From: Fratercula arctica
Taxonomy: Eukaryota > Chordata > Aves > Charadriiformes > Alcidae
NCBI GenBank assembly: GCA_947846985.1
Contig: CANTUZ010000004.1
Location: 4,640,927 to 4,704,926 of the forward strand
DNA length: 64,000 nucleotides
Direction: 5' to 3'
In this document: positions 52,150-64,000 of the stretch, piece by piece
Layout of the letters: each line of letters starts with the position of its first letter
Numbering within the stretch: the stretch's first letter is position 1
Made by a program: the position numbers and the translations under genes
The notes under the pieces: generated by a model
What the model was told of the DNA's origin: nothing
Database searches by the model: none
What the model saw: only the letters and a program-made list of their open reading frames with translations

Positions 52150-55100
52150 CAGTTGCGCATGGGCTGTTATCAGCGCCCCAAAGAGTCGGCGAGGTGGTCA
52201 TCTCATACACCTCTGCTAACCTGTCTGCACAGTCACTCCTGGTGAAAGAGTAACACCATTCTAAACCAAAAAATCCAGTCCAAATGGAAACTGGCAACAG
52301 CAGAAGTGTTAATGCAAGTCTTAAGTCTTCATGGTTCCTGACAACTTTGAGTACTAATTTTGACCTTGACCATCTTTTTCCCCCCCCAATGTAAGTTTTT
52401 TTCCTTTTTAGTCAATTCCTTAACAACAAGATTGAATTTTTAAGTTCATTTACATAGTGGAAGAGGGCAACATCTTTTCACTTCAAAGATTTACACGTTC
52501 CAAAGGGACGTGCTCGTGTGCCCTGTTTGTGAATCACAGAGGAAGGGATGGTTACTGTGTTACAGAAGCAATAAAACATGCAATTTACTGAAACATTGTC
52601 TGAAAATATTATCCATGGAAGAATGATTCTGATTAGCTAACAGCACCAGATAGGTTTATGATTGCAAGCTTTACGACTATTTGATAACATGAAGTGTTAT
52701 TTGCTTCTCAAAAGGAAGTCGCAGCACATAATGCGTTTCCTGAGTTTAGAGATGTTAGCCCTATAAATTGCTCAACAAGTTGCATTCTTCCGAAACAAAA
52801 TCTGCATTGTATTGTTAAAAATTTACAGTGTGCTAATAAAACACTTGCGAGATGATTTCTGACTTTCAATATATAGTCAAAAGAAGGCACTTAGTGCTGA
52901 TAAAAATACAAATAATTTTACCAGGTACTGATATTTAATAATGACTGTAATCGACTTGAAGCAACTTGTTCTTTACATTTAAAATAAGTAAAAGATTATA
53001 ATCTTTGGCCATCAGTTTCAGTTACACTTACAAGAAGTAATAATACAAGATAACTACAAGATACACTTGAATGACATTTTTTCTTCCATTTTCCTGGTTG
53101 AAATCATTATTATTAAAATATGTACCTAGTATTTCCTCAGCTTTTGGGCAGACTGAATTATTCAGTTCCTTCAGTGTGCTCTCAGATCACATTTTCTCAG
53201 TATTTGGTTCAAGCCTTGTTATGTTGGTTAATCTATCACAAACAAATATTAATAGAAAGCAACAATTGCACTTGCACTGAAGTGAAATCCTGAGACACTA
53301 CATCCTGAAACTGTCATACAGCTGCTTTTCTGGGTTACAAGCACCCAAAACTGAAATAGCTATCCAGCTACAGAAGTACGATGTGATCTATCATATGCTT
53401 AGTTTGGGAAGTTAATGTATGAAAGGCTATTCAAAATAATTACTGGAAAAGAAGGAGGTAATCTATCTTAGTTAGATATACAGTTTCTATTACTAGAGTA
53501 ACTGAGTAACCAGTTGGTTTTGATATGATTATACTCCAAAACTCCTGCTGGGCAGTAAAGTACGTATAACAGACCTTGGAAGGTGTCAAGAGATCAAATG
53601 ATTTACATGACTTTATATAAACAGGCTAAGGCAAAGCAGAGAAACAACTATCCTGAGATTAGCGTATGACCTGTGGAAACACTTTCTTTTGGATTGAAGC
53701 CTCAAATATTATGGCTGTTCACTAGGCTTAAATCCTACTCAGCTTATTTATTATGTAATGGGTTCAGCACTTGAAAATTTTGTCACGCAGCACTCCTGTA
53801 CAGGATTACGCAATCAGATAATGCTCAGCTCCTAAGAACAAGCCAGTCCCTGACTTTAGGAATAATATTTGCTATTACTATTTTTATTATTACTGTTTTA
53901 AAGACTGGTAATTAATTAAGGACTCATAATTGTTATTTGAATGCCATTGCAAAGAACTTACTGTCAAGAAAGTGTTTGACATTAGAAAGAACCTGAAAAA
54001 AAGAAAAATTAGTGCAGCATCATCTCTAAGAGGTAGCTGTTTGACTTGAGCTTATATTAAGGAAAAATTACACAGAATGCAGCTGAATAGACCGTGTCAG
54101 ATCAGGATTATCCAAGCACAAAAGAAAGGTATTGTAAAAAAAAAAAGCCAGCAGCCAATTTAGTAGAAATGACAGGATAACCTTTTCTAGGTCTGTGGTC
54201 TGAAGTTTCATTAAGGCACAGGTTCCCAGACTATTTTCAGTGGAGATGCAGGTATTCACACTGCATATGTTCCACAGACAGCTCATTAGTCACACAGTCG
54301 TCAGTTCACCAGGCTCCTTCCAGCAGAGAAACGGTACATACATACAACAAAAAAATACTGAAAAGTGTGTTAATTGTATTACATTTGTCTGTAAGCAATT
54401 TTCATTATTACAGAGAGGTCACAGGCCTGTGAGCGTCAAAGGATGTCCTCAATGAGACAACAAAAGCGTCCGTAGAACACAGAACAATCTCTATTAAACC
54501 CACGATCCTTACTGTAGAAGTCATGAGCATCACTACTTACAGCTGTTCCATTTGCCTCATATAAAGATATCACTTCAGCCTTATGCAAGCATCTCTTCAG
54601 TTCATCTCTGCTTCCCTTCTGATCTAGCTTGCATTAATTGTTCATCTTCTAACACAGAGATCATTCCTATCCCCTTCATTTAGTACCAGCCCAACTGAAA
54701 TATAAACAACAAAAAACCCTCTTCCTAGAACCTTTACAACAATTGTAACTCTTAAATTTGTCACTGCATAACGATTTTCCCATTTTCATCATTTCATCAT
54801 TTATTATTTCTAGGATAGCAGAAGCACAAATACGTTGGAGAAGAAAACAGTCTATTTAACATGTTACTAATTCACATGTTGGTTAGTGAAACCAGCTCTG
54901 AGTAAGAGACGAGGCTCTGTGGATCTTGGACAACAGCACAGCATTCTCTGACAAAGAATCAACGAGGGCTGTGGAGAGACTTCACACCCTAGCTTCCATA
55001 GGGATAGGCTTGAATTCCCTTGGCTTTCTACTTCCTCTGCTTCCCAGAAGCACTTCTACCTCTGGAAAGCATTGCTCAGTCTGAGCTCAAGCCAGAATCT

Positions 55101-55690
55101 AAAAGCAGGGCAGAATCTCCCTGTAAAAGATTTGTCTTTCTTGCTCATAGAATGGAGACCAGGTGGTACAACTCCCGAAAAAGGACCTAGGCACAGATGG
55201 TAAAGTCTCTGGTGCACACCTGCAGGGGTCCGCTGTTTGCGCAGGCGACAAATTCTCTTACTACGCTGTTTGAACTGCAGTCACACGATGCACAAATATC
55301 CACTGGCTGACCCCAAGCCTCCTGAATTTCAGTGCCTCAGTTCCCTTCATTGAATTATAAAATGACTAACAAACACCACAGTGGCCAACAACAATACTCA
55401 CACACAGGCAGAACTAAGGGAAGCAAGAATGAAGGGCCAAATGTTATAGATGTGGCTTGATCTAGAGATATAAGTAAGGTGACCAAAAAATTGATAATTA
55501 AGACCATGCCAAATGAGATTCACAGTCACTCCTGTGGCTCCCCTTGCCCACGCAACACTTCTCTTGCTCTACTAGCTGCTCAGCCAACCACTTCAGACAC
55601 TTATTCTTCAGTAATGCGCCAGGTACACATTACTGCAAAGGGACGTTTTACATAAAGAGGACTCTCAAATCCATTCTCTCAAGAGACTGT
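52150..55690. other. Gene-poor stretch
   Basis: No supportable gene is visible. The sequence just past the CR1 (52150-52260) is GC-richer and may be a diverged upstream part of that element. A perfect C/EBP or PAR-bZIP type site ATTACGCAAT stands at 53805-53814. An 11-base A run lies near 54136. Confidence 0.55.
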
Positions 55691-55880
55691 TTAAAAAAAA
55701 AAAAACAACAAAAAAAAAAAAAAAAAAACACACAGAAAAAACCAAACCAAACAAAAACACAAACCAACCAAGCCCATCCTTCCCCCCCAAAAAAGCAAAA
55801 TCACAAAACCAAACCCCACTCTGAAAAAAAACCCCAAAAACAACACCAAAACCCACCAACCAAAACAAAAACCACCACCA
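55691..55880. repeat. A/C-only low-complexity tract
   Basis: Over about 190 bases the plus strand is almost entirely A and C, with A runs of up to 18 and repeated AAACC, ACCAAA and CCACCA words. Only a handful of G and T interrupt it. It produces an artificial lysine-, glutamine- and proline-rich frame (55544-55948) that is not a gene. The opposite strand is G/T-rich with several runs of three or more G. Smaller relatives are at 14484-14510 and 63095-63122. Confidence 0.9.
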
Positions 55881-57322
55881 CCTTCCCTATCTTTTTCTTC
55901 TATTTCTCCACCTTGGAATTTCCCTGCCCAGCCTTAGCCATAGACTAAAGTGAGTGAGTGCCTGCCACAGACACAAGTCAGGAAAGCCAACTGGCACGGA
56001 CTGTTATCCCTGCTATAATCACTAACTTTCCACCACTTCATGACATCAGAGGAAGGCTTTCCAAACACAATGAAGCAAATATATGTAAATCAATGTACTT
56101 TCAGCTTTCCCACTGATTCTTCCCCACTCATCTCCCTTTTACTCCACCACCATCTATCACCTTTAGAAACTGAAGGGGTTAGGGGGGCCCAGAAAGGCTG
56201 TCTCCTCTTTTAAATTTCGACTCCAAGGCTCATGCATGAATTCATTAAAATCTTGAAGGAACAGAATAAAAGGATGCAAATAAAGGCTACAAAACTTCAG
56301 ACTCGCTGATGGAATGATGAGCTGCAAACAACTGATGGAGTTTAACAAGATACTTCTGTTAGTCTGAATTGTGTTTACTCATGTTAAAAAAAATAATTCA
56401 GGTTCTTCTCACAAACTAATCACAGTTTTACCTTAAAATGTCCTGGCCTGTCTGACTCACTAATCTGTGGATTAATTTGACGTTTGAAAGCGCTACATGG
56501 ACACCAGACTTCTGTCTAAATAAAGACCCCTTCCTAGCTGTTTTTCCTGTCTCTGTGACTCGAGAAACCACCTGTTAAACTGGTAACAAAAGATAATTAG
56601 CCCATAACTGCAGCTACTTGCATGTTATTTATTCTATTTCCAAACCTTTGAAACTTCTATTATGTCCAATTAGTTGTTTGGATTGTTTTTCCCATCTAGC
56701 AGTAAGAAGGGAAGAAACTCTCTTTTAAGAACTTAATCTCTCATTAGTCTTTCCACTGAATATGGCACTCAGCTATCACTAGGCCACTGCTATAAAAGTT
56801 ACAAAACTTCATCTTAATAAACCAGTTCCTTGATAAATCACATACTGTTTTTCTCTGTACCTAATACTTGGTACTGAGTTCAGATGTATGCACTCCATTG
56901 TGCAGATACTGCAGATGAGTACATTTAATAGTTAATGACCTGAAAGCTGACTCTAATTTAAATTACTCCAATATTATATGCACATTCTGCCTGAGGAAAT
57001 GTAGAATACTTCTGAAATACTGCTTTTAAGGTTCTTGTTTTAGTCACTGAAACGCATATTCACTTTCAAGAACCTATTAAAGCTTCTACAATTTTACATT
57101 TTATTTCATGACTATATTCAAACAAAATGAATTATTTTAGTGCCAAACTGAATATTTTAACAGGAACATTTAAAGTATATGTTATCTTGAATAGCACTAG
57201 AATATCAAAATACTTAGTGTCCATGCAGGAGCTGTGTGTGGCTTGCAGCAGATAAGCAAAGAAAGAGGACTGACCATAGGATGTATTAATTTTCTCCAGC
57301 TACATGATACTGTATTATATAC

Positions 57323-57993
57323 TCAGATGGATGTGTTCCTCAGGCCAGTATTATTTACCACCTGTACATTACCGTAACTCCAATGTCTTAATTCCTCCTG
57401 AAACCACAACTCCCTGCAGTTCTGTCCCAAGCAAAGAAGACATATACTGAAGCTCAGACCCCAGTGCACTGCGACCCAGCTTCCCAGTGCAACCCAGAGA
57501 GCGAGCTGGCCAAAGAGCTGTTCTCCCACAATCTGCTGGAAGTCTGTCACATGGATGGCAGAAGGTAAGATATGCAACAGTCTATCCTGTGTGGCAATTC
57601 TTTAGCAGGTATTAAGCAAGCTGTTAGTAGTAGATTCTCCTGTGTATCTGGACAGGAGTGTAGAATTCTCCTTAAATGAGTTTACCAGACCACTAAATAA
57701 GTTTACTTTCCCATCTGCTCCTTCAAGTGGCATCACTGCTCGTCTCTGATGCTGAATTCCCACTGCTAGGTTAATGCCAGCTACAGTCTCTCCAGTGACC
57801 TGGCCTGTCATTTTTGTTGCCCAGCAGCAGGTCTTTGGGATCTTGTGTCCTGTGACTTCTTTGCAAATGATGGTGCATCAACATCGCTATTTGAATCCCC
57901 TGTCAAAATCTCCTCTGGAGCTGGGTGATGAGCACTGTCAAAGCCTCTGAAATGACCAGCAACTGTAGAAGTTGGACTTTTGTCACTCTTCAT
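57323..57993 (-). pseudogene. Probable degraded coding sequence, parent unknown
   Basis: On minus, one frame is open from 57811 to 57323 apart from a single TAA at about 57602, giving roughly 160 codons with one stop. That is unusual in this AT-rich window. Upstream, a different frame is open from 57993 and overlaps it by four bases, as expected for one gene broken by a frameshift. Peptides look protein-like: KSDKSPTSTVAGHFRGFD, GDSNSDVDAPSFAKKSQD, then after the shift GINLAVGIQHQRRAVMPLEG and KVNLFSGLVNSFKENSTLL. Composition is less AT-rich than the flanks. No splice sites interrupt it and no clear poly-A tail was found, so a processed pseudogene is likely but unproven. Coding-like sequence may extend upstream to about 58230. 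I do not recognise the parent protein. Confidence 0.4.
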
Positions 57994-58239
57994 AAACAGT
58001 AATCTACTTTTCTTCTAAGAGGTAGAGGTCTGCGGCTGCATTCTGCTTTTGAGGACACATTTTCATGCTGCTGTCACGAGAGCAATTTAAGGAAAACAAC
58101 ACGCCTTCTGGCTCACTTTGCAAGAAGTACCAGGAATTTGTTTGCTCACCTTCACCCTCAGTGTTCAGACTGACTGCTTTCTGCTTCTGATGCTCCTTTG
58201 ATTGACGCCAGGTTAGACAGGTCTTTGCAGTGGATCTAC

Positions 58240-61200
58240 CTACATTTCTAAAATGTCATCACCCCCAAAATACCCAATGGGCTTTACAACTCTAGAAGTA
58301 GGTTTTTATGAAAATAAAAACAACTTATGAGAATACAGAAAACTCAATAAAATTGTCAACGGTTCCAGTCACTATGATATATTGAATTTGAATTTATAAA
58401 TTGAAATTGCTTTACTTACACTTTATCTACTTCACATGAATACGGTTTCCTCAAATACCCTACACTTCACAGCATGCAAAGTTGGCTGCCATCGTCTGTA
58501 TCAAAGAACATTTTTGCAGCCACTCTATTAATTTCCAGTCCAGCATTTGAGGACAAAATTCACGTAGAGTATTTTTGCCTGCATGGAACATTCATGATTG
58601 GTAGCTTTTAATGCATTGTTTTTAAAGTGAACTCTTATTGCAGCACATTTGTGAAAAAGCTCCTCCTGAATCAGAACCACAAAAATTTTATGGCAAAAAA
58701 GGTAAAAAGCATTATAAATCCTGACCCCTTGTAAATAAGATTGGAATGACAGATATGGCAACATATTTGGTCTCTCTGATAAAAGAGTATGACGTCAAGT
58801 AGCCAGCTCAGAAATCAGTTTGGCAGAGCTACCTGTCTTTTGCACGATGCAATAAGAAACGAGGAAAAGCTTTTGGCGTTGTATTTTTAAAATAATGGAA
58901 CTAGTTCTAGATTTCTTAGTACTTAGTGCTCAGTTCAGTGAGAAAAGGATTTAGATAAACAACGAAAACCGAAATGAAGATTTTGCTTATAATCTGAAGT
59001 AAGTGTGTGAAGGGTTCTTATTCGTTTCTGGTTAGAAGTAGCTTAGGAAAAACATGCCCTGGTTAGGACAGAGGAGGGAAGAAAAGCAATCAGTTCAGTA
59101 CTGCAAGTGCCAAAGGAGCAAAATGATAAACCAGCTCAGTGAAGAAATTATGTTACATCCTCAGCCTATTTTAACAACAAAATTGACTACTTCAAAAATA
59201 TAACCCTTAGAAAAAGGGTTGTGCATCACTGCTGAAAACTTTTGTTTAGAAAATTCTAGTCTAAATTCCAACTTAATAAGCTGGTTTTGGTATTGGCTGT
59301 ATCGAATGTGCATGCTTCATTTAAACAATTATGTCATTAAGTGTTTGGATTAAGCATTTTCATAGTCCATCTGCACAATTAAATGATAGTGGCTTTATGG
59401 TGGGAAATCTCTTGCTGCAGTGAATGCAGTAGCTGATCACATTTATATGCAAGCTAACCACCTAATTCCCTACATAATGTATAAAAAGAAAACCTATTTC
59501 AATACTTTGCCAAATGCACATGACAGCACAAATAAAGTGCCTTCAGCTTTAAGGTATCCATTACAATTAATTATCCATAAAGTCCTTGGCATTAACTGTG
59601 CAAAAGTCCTTCCTTTTGAATAAATGGAACTCCATCAAAATTATACAGGCACCTGAACTGACTGCAAATGAAAGTAAATATTCATTCGCATTTTGTTACA
59701 AAGGTCTTTTCTCTATGAAGTTGTTTAACACAGGATTTTACTGTCTTGAATTTCTAGTATAACAGATAGCATAATGTTTTTACTAGCAGATAGAGCTAAG
59801 AATGTGTACTTTATGGTATTTCAAGAGATAAGGCCAATAAGAGAAAAGATGAATATTTTATGTCAGTTTTACGCCTTTGTAAAATCAGTAGTGCTATTTC
59901 ACAATAATTCAAAAAAGTTTGTTCAGTGTCAATTAGACTGCCCATTATTCTATCATAAATCAAGTAACAAATGAGAAATCTTTCAGAAGCATCAATAATA
60001 TGTAAGTAGAAACAACATCCAATTAGATTATATACTAGAAATATATAAGGGGGAGGGATGAACTATATGGGATGATGAGAACAGTAAGGCAGACATGTAA
60101 AGAAAGTATAGAAACAAGAAAACTAGTGAAGTTGGAGTGACCCTACGTTAACAGAAAATTTAATAGAAAGTTAAATCAGGAACACCAACGTGGACTATCT
60201 TCCTATTCAGAAACGAAAGCATCTTTCTTTGCCTCAATCCCAAAACCAACGTCCCAGATGTTCAGCTAACGTTAACAAGCGTAATTACACTGCATCTACA
60301 TCTACACCTGCCCTGAATTTAAGTTCCCTTTATATTTACTATACGTTATGTTGTCTTTTCTCTCGAGTCAGAACAATCATCTATGATTAAAATTTCTGAC
60401 ACTTAACTTCACACTATCTGTCACTGCATGCTTGTCACAGTCCTCAAGTTCAAAGTTTCTAACTGTTCACACTGTCTAGCTGGGAGAAATCTCTGGCTTT
60501 ACTAAAGGCATGTTAAACTAGACTCAACTAAAATATGTCTGGTTAAGAGAAACTTCCTTAAAGACCACATGATTCTTACCTTTTCCCTCTGACGCTCAGT
60601 CTCAGGTAGACTAGACAACCCCACATTAAAAAGCATCACTGCTGAAACTGTAATGCATACCCTGAAAAGCAAGGAACACTACAACATCTCTATTCTATTC
60701 CATTCCCTGCTTCTCTCTGTTACCAAGATTTTCATAGTTATATTAGTCATTAAAATAATGCAGAAACTCTTGAAATGCTTCTAAGAGGCAGCAGTACACA
60801 AGCAGTCTCCTACTTCATTCCCCTCTGACCAGCCACATGTGGAAAACTGTGTGAAGTTATTTAATATCAAATAAATTCTCAGTGTCAATGTAGTAAGTCT
60901 TCTTTCTTCAAAGGTCAAATTTATGCTCCGCAGATTCTGAAACGTACTGGGTTGCAGTGCCAGGAACATATAAGCGAGAATGATACCATTTATTTTCTCC
61001 AACTATATCCAGACTTCAGCTCTCTGTATTTACACTGAACATACTTCTGCAGTCTATTATTCCAAATTTGTTCTAATAGCCCAAATGATGTAAAATACTA
61101 AAATTTTATGGCAAACACACTTTAAAACACTGGCATTTTGAATCATACTTAACTCTGCAAAATGAACTAAAGCAGTTGTGCAAATCTATCATGTGTTCCA

Positions 61201-64000
61201 AAGCATGGACACTGGTGACATTAGCATTTTTTACATCATCGCCCTAAAACCCGCGAAGTATTACACAAAAAACTACCAGTAAAGAATGAATCCCATTAAT
61301 TTCCAGTTTAAAAGTGGCAAGCTTCCTCACAGCAAGTTGCTTCCCTACTCATTGGGAGTGGGTTTGAGTTGTTTTTTCTTTTGTGGGTTTGTTGTTTTGT
61401 TTTTTTCTGGGAGGGGGAGTCCCCTTTCCTTTTTCCTCAGTCTGGAAAACTTGTAAGAATGCTGGCAGCTCATTCAGGAAGAAAAAAGTATACCATGTAA
61501 TTTGTGTTTAGCTCAGATCACTGATTTGGAATATGAAATGAGCTTAGCTTGAAGATGACCAGCGTAACAGTAATACCCTGCTAAAGTCCTTACAAGGACG
61601 TATTTTTTTCCTAGTGGGGAAAGAGTATACTTTGAACACGACAGAGGATCTGTATTAAACTTTCAGAGTTAGTTATAAAGCATTATCTTGGTTAAATTAT
61701 ATTAGCTGATCAACAAAGAACCCTAGAAACTCCATTGACTTACACATGGCTCAAAACTTTCAGTGCAAATGCCAAAATATCAGCTCTCTGCACAATGATT
61801 TTAAATTGTGTTAAGTGTCATCTTTCCATTATCAGCAGGAACAACAAGCTTCAATGGTACATAATATTGTGGTGATCCTCTGCTCAAAACTGAATTTTGC
61901 TCTAGTAAACCTTCCGTGATTTACTGAATAAATCTGGTCCATAAGCACTATTTTGACAAGAAACCAACTTGCATCTGAACTTGTAGTTTCTATACTACTT
62001 TGAGCGACTACTCAGTAAACTGTCTTTTTTAAATTATTGTTAGACAGGAAGTAAGAGAGTACACCTTTGTAAGCTTGTCCAGGTTCCAAACTAAGGAGAT
62101 TTCACTACTAAAATTCTATTCAAGCAAATGATATTCTTCTTTCAACCTACTTGAAAAGAGCTTCCAAGATAAGTTATTTTATAGATAAAAACTGTTGCAG
62201 TAAAACTGATTAAAATGTATTACATTATTTATACTTCAAAGTTATCTTTGCTTCAGGCAAGGTATTTATACCTTTTATCGGGATTAACTATTTTTACCAA
62301 GTATTTTTAAGAAGTATGTCACTCTCAATTTTAATTCAATCCATTACACCTGTAAGTCTGTTTTGGAGAGATTTCTGAGGATTTATTTCACAATAGATGA
62401 GCTTAATGTATATTTCAATGGGAGACAGGATGGGTGGGTTGGAGAGATACGGAGAGATGATCCACGTATCAGTTTCCTAACAGAAGAATTTAGTGTTAAA
62501 AGAACAAGAGAAGAAATGAAAACACTGGCTGGTATTTTAGGCTTTTTTCAATCTTCTCTTTCAGTATACCGGAAAAGAATGCTGAAATACATCATAACAT
62601 TGCCTTCAGGAGCACATGTTATTTACTGGCCACTAACAAACAGAGACTTGTGTGCTTTGACAACAGTTAGAAGATTTCACAGTGGTGCAGTTATGTCAAG
62701 AAAGTGACTTCTGTCTTGGCTTTCTGAATTTCAACAAAAGGCTAGCACAAAGCACACAGGACATCAGGCACTGCCCGAGTTATTTTCTGTTAGCTGGCAG
62801 GGTGAGTTGCCATACCAAAACTAGAAGTCTTGAAGAACTTCATGGAAATTCTAGATTTGCATGAAATACTAATAAAGACTGTTACAAAAATTCTCAGTTT
62901 TTCAGGTTATTCCTCGAAAGTGCGAAATTCTGCTCTTACAGCCAATATACCATTCATTTTACTTTCTCATATCAATCAAAATCTGCAGCTACATTGTATT
63001 TCCCTGTGCTACAACATCTGCATGTTGATTCTACTTTAAAAGGTTTAAGTATTTGTCTACCAAGATCCTACACACTGAGGGATTTTATCCCCCAAAAGGA
63101 AAAAAAAAAAACAACAAAAAACCATCCTCTCTCTTGAGCACAAATGGAAGTGCCTGATACTAAAAAAACAGCCACTCCAGTATTTTTCAGATACATTTCT
63201 AAAAATGCCAACAGAATAAATGCTTTTCACTCCAATTCTTCTAAAGTAAATTGATTCGGCTTAGTGAGCACCACCCAACTGCCTTGATGTCATCTGGAAT
63301 AAGGAGATACACCCTTTGCCTCAGAAGATTTATGCTAACGCATTATTGTGCATCCTACCTGCCTCAAAATTCCTCTGAACAGCTCATGAGACAGTTGTTG
63401 ACTTCAATCTTACTAGGTGTAAACCAGAAGTTGCTCTTCAAAGTTTCTGGTATCTGTTCAATGTTTGTTTACTTTGCACGTAATACACTTAGAGCTTCAG
63501 TTGAGAAATAAAAAGCAAGTGGTATGTTTTGCGTGACATTCTCAGGTAGTGTAAAAGGAAAGGCAGGTTTACATGGTCTTTTTCCTTATTTTGTTGTTTT
63601 GGGAGAGGCATATTCCACTGTTTTCCACCTCCTTGCCAAACATTTCTGCTTTCTGCAGCAGCATTTGTTTACATTTGAATGACACATCAAACACACCAAA
63701 AGCTCTTTGTCATGTTTTATCAATGTTTTCCAGCTCGTGTCCTGCTTCCATACTGACAAGCTTGACAAAGGAATTCTTGTTGGATAGGGAATTAATTAGA
63801 CTCACAACATTTCATCAAATTTCTGCAGATTTTTTTTATTCTGGATTACCCTTGAGGGACATATGTGCATAAAGCAACTGAAAGTATATTTTTCCCTCAA
63901 GAAACAACTTGAGCTGTTCAACAGGTAATAAGGAAAAAGCAGCATCTATTGATTATTTTTGAACCCTACCACTCAGAAAATAATCTAGCATGCTCTGCTT
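58240..64000. other. Gene-poor stretch to the window end
   Basis: No supportable gene is visible. The longest frames (62363-62707 plus, 63573-63872 plus) carry no recognised motif and lack clear splice context. A G/T-rich low-complexity patch lies at 61362-61425 and an A/C-rich one at 63095-63122. Confidence 0.6.
61362..61425. repeat. G/T-rich low-complexity tract
   Basis: The plus strand is nearly all G and T here (words such as GGGTTTG, TTGTTGTTTTG and GGGAGGGGGAG). It is the mirror-strand counterpart of the A/C tract at 55691-55880. Confidence 0.8.

Noticed and set aside
55544..55948. 134-codon plus-strand frame, the longest in the window, rich in K, Q, P and T
   Set aside because: It is a translation of the A/C-only low-complexity tract; the length comes from the absence of T, which removes stop codons.
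62363..62707. 114-codon plus-strand frame near the right end
   Set aside because: No motif or splice context; frames of this length arise by chance in 64 kb.
1..64000. CRISPR arrays, operons, ribosome-binding sites, tRNA and rRNA genes
   Set aside because: None seen; the repeats and composition are those of a vertebrate nuclear genome.

Overview
This window is nuclear DNA of an amniote, most likely a bird. It holds four truncated CR1 LINE copies with the bird-type 3' tail (repeated ATTCTATG-like octamers) and one stretch resembling a bird endogenous-retrovirus LTR. Interspersed repeats are otherwise very sparse, the DNA is AT-rich by eye, and there are many short A/C-rich or G/T-rich tracts. 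There is no bacterial gene organisation. Nearly all reading frames of 60-134 codons are what AT-rich non-coding DNA gives by chance. I recognise no known protein-coding gene, tRNA, rRNA or CpG island, so intergenic or intronic DNA is the safest reading.

Layout. 1-1.4 kb: an exon-like signal at 814-853 and a plus-strand CR1 3' end (1101-1411). 1.4-20 kb: gene-poor DNA with an LTR remnant (8603-8697), a long A tract and a long T tract. 20-30 kb: the most exon-like part. On the minus strand, six short segments with good splice signals can be chained with compatible phases (30020 down to 20062). An exon-like GC-richer island lies at 24.2-24.6 kb, and a minus-strand CR1 piece (25012-25150) abuts one candidate exon. 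30-32 kb: an AT-rich homeodomain-motif block, a near-perfect 19-bp hairpin (30577-30628), and a young-looking CR1 (31807-32078) preceded by a GC-rich patch. 32-51 kb: gene-poor DNA with a transcription-factor motif cluster near 46.73-46.77 kb and a small minisatellite (48233-48292). 51.7-52.15 kb: a minus-strand CR1 with the C-terminal part of a dead reverse transcriptase. 55.69-55.88 kb: an extreme A/C-only tract. 57.3-58.0 kb: a degraded, coding-like minus-strand segment with a frameshift and a stop, probably an old pseudogene of unknown parent. 58-64 kb: gene-poor DNA.

Function. The sequence supports no cooperating gene set. The only elements with a known activity are the CR1 copies, and all visible ones are 5'-truncated or internally deleted and cannot move by themselves. 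The spliced reading frame, the hairpin and the enhancer-like blocks are hypotheses made by eye. RNA-seq or cross-species alignment would settle each of them.
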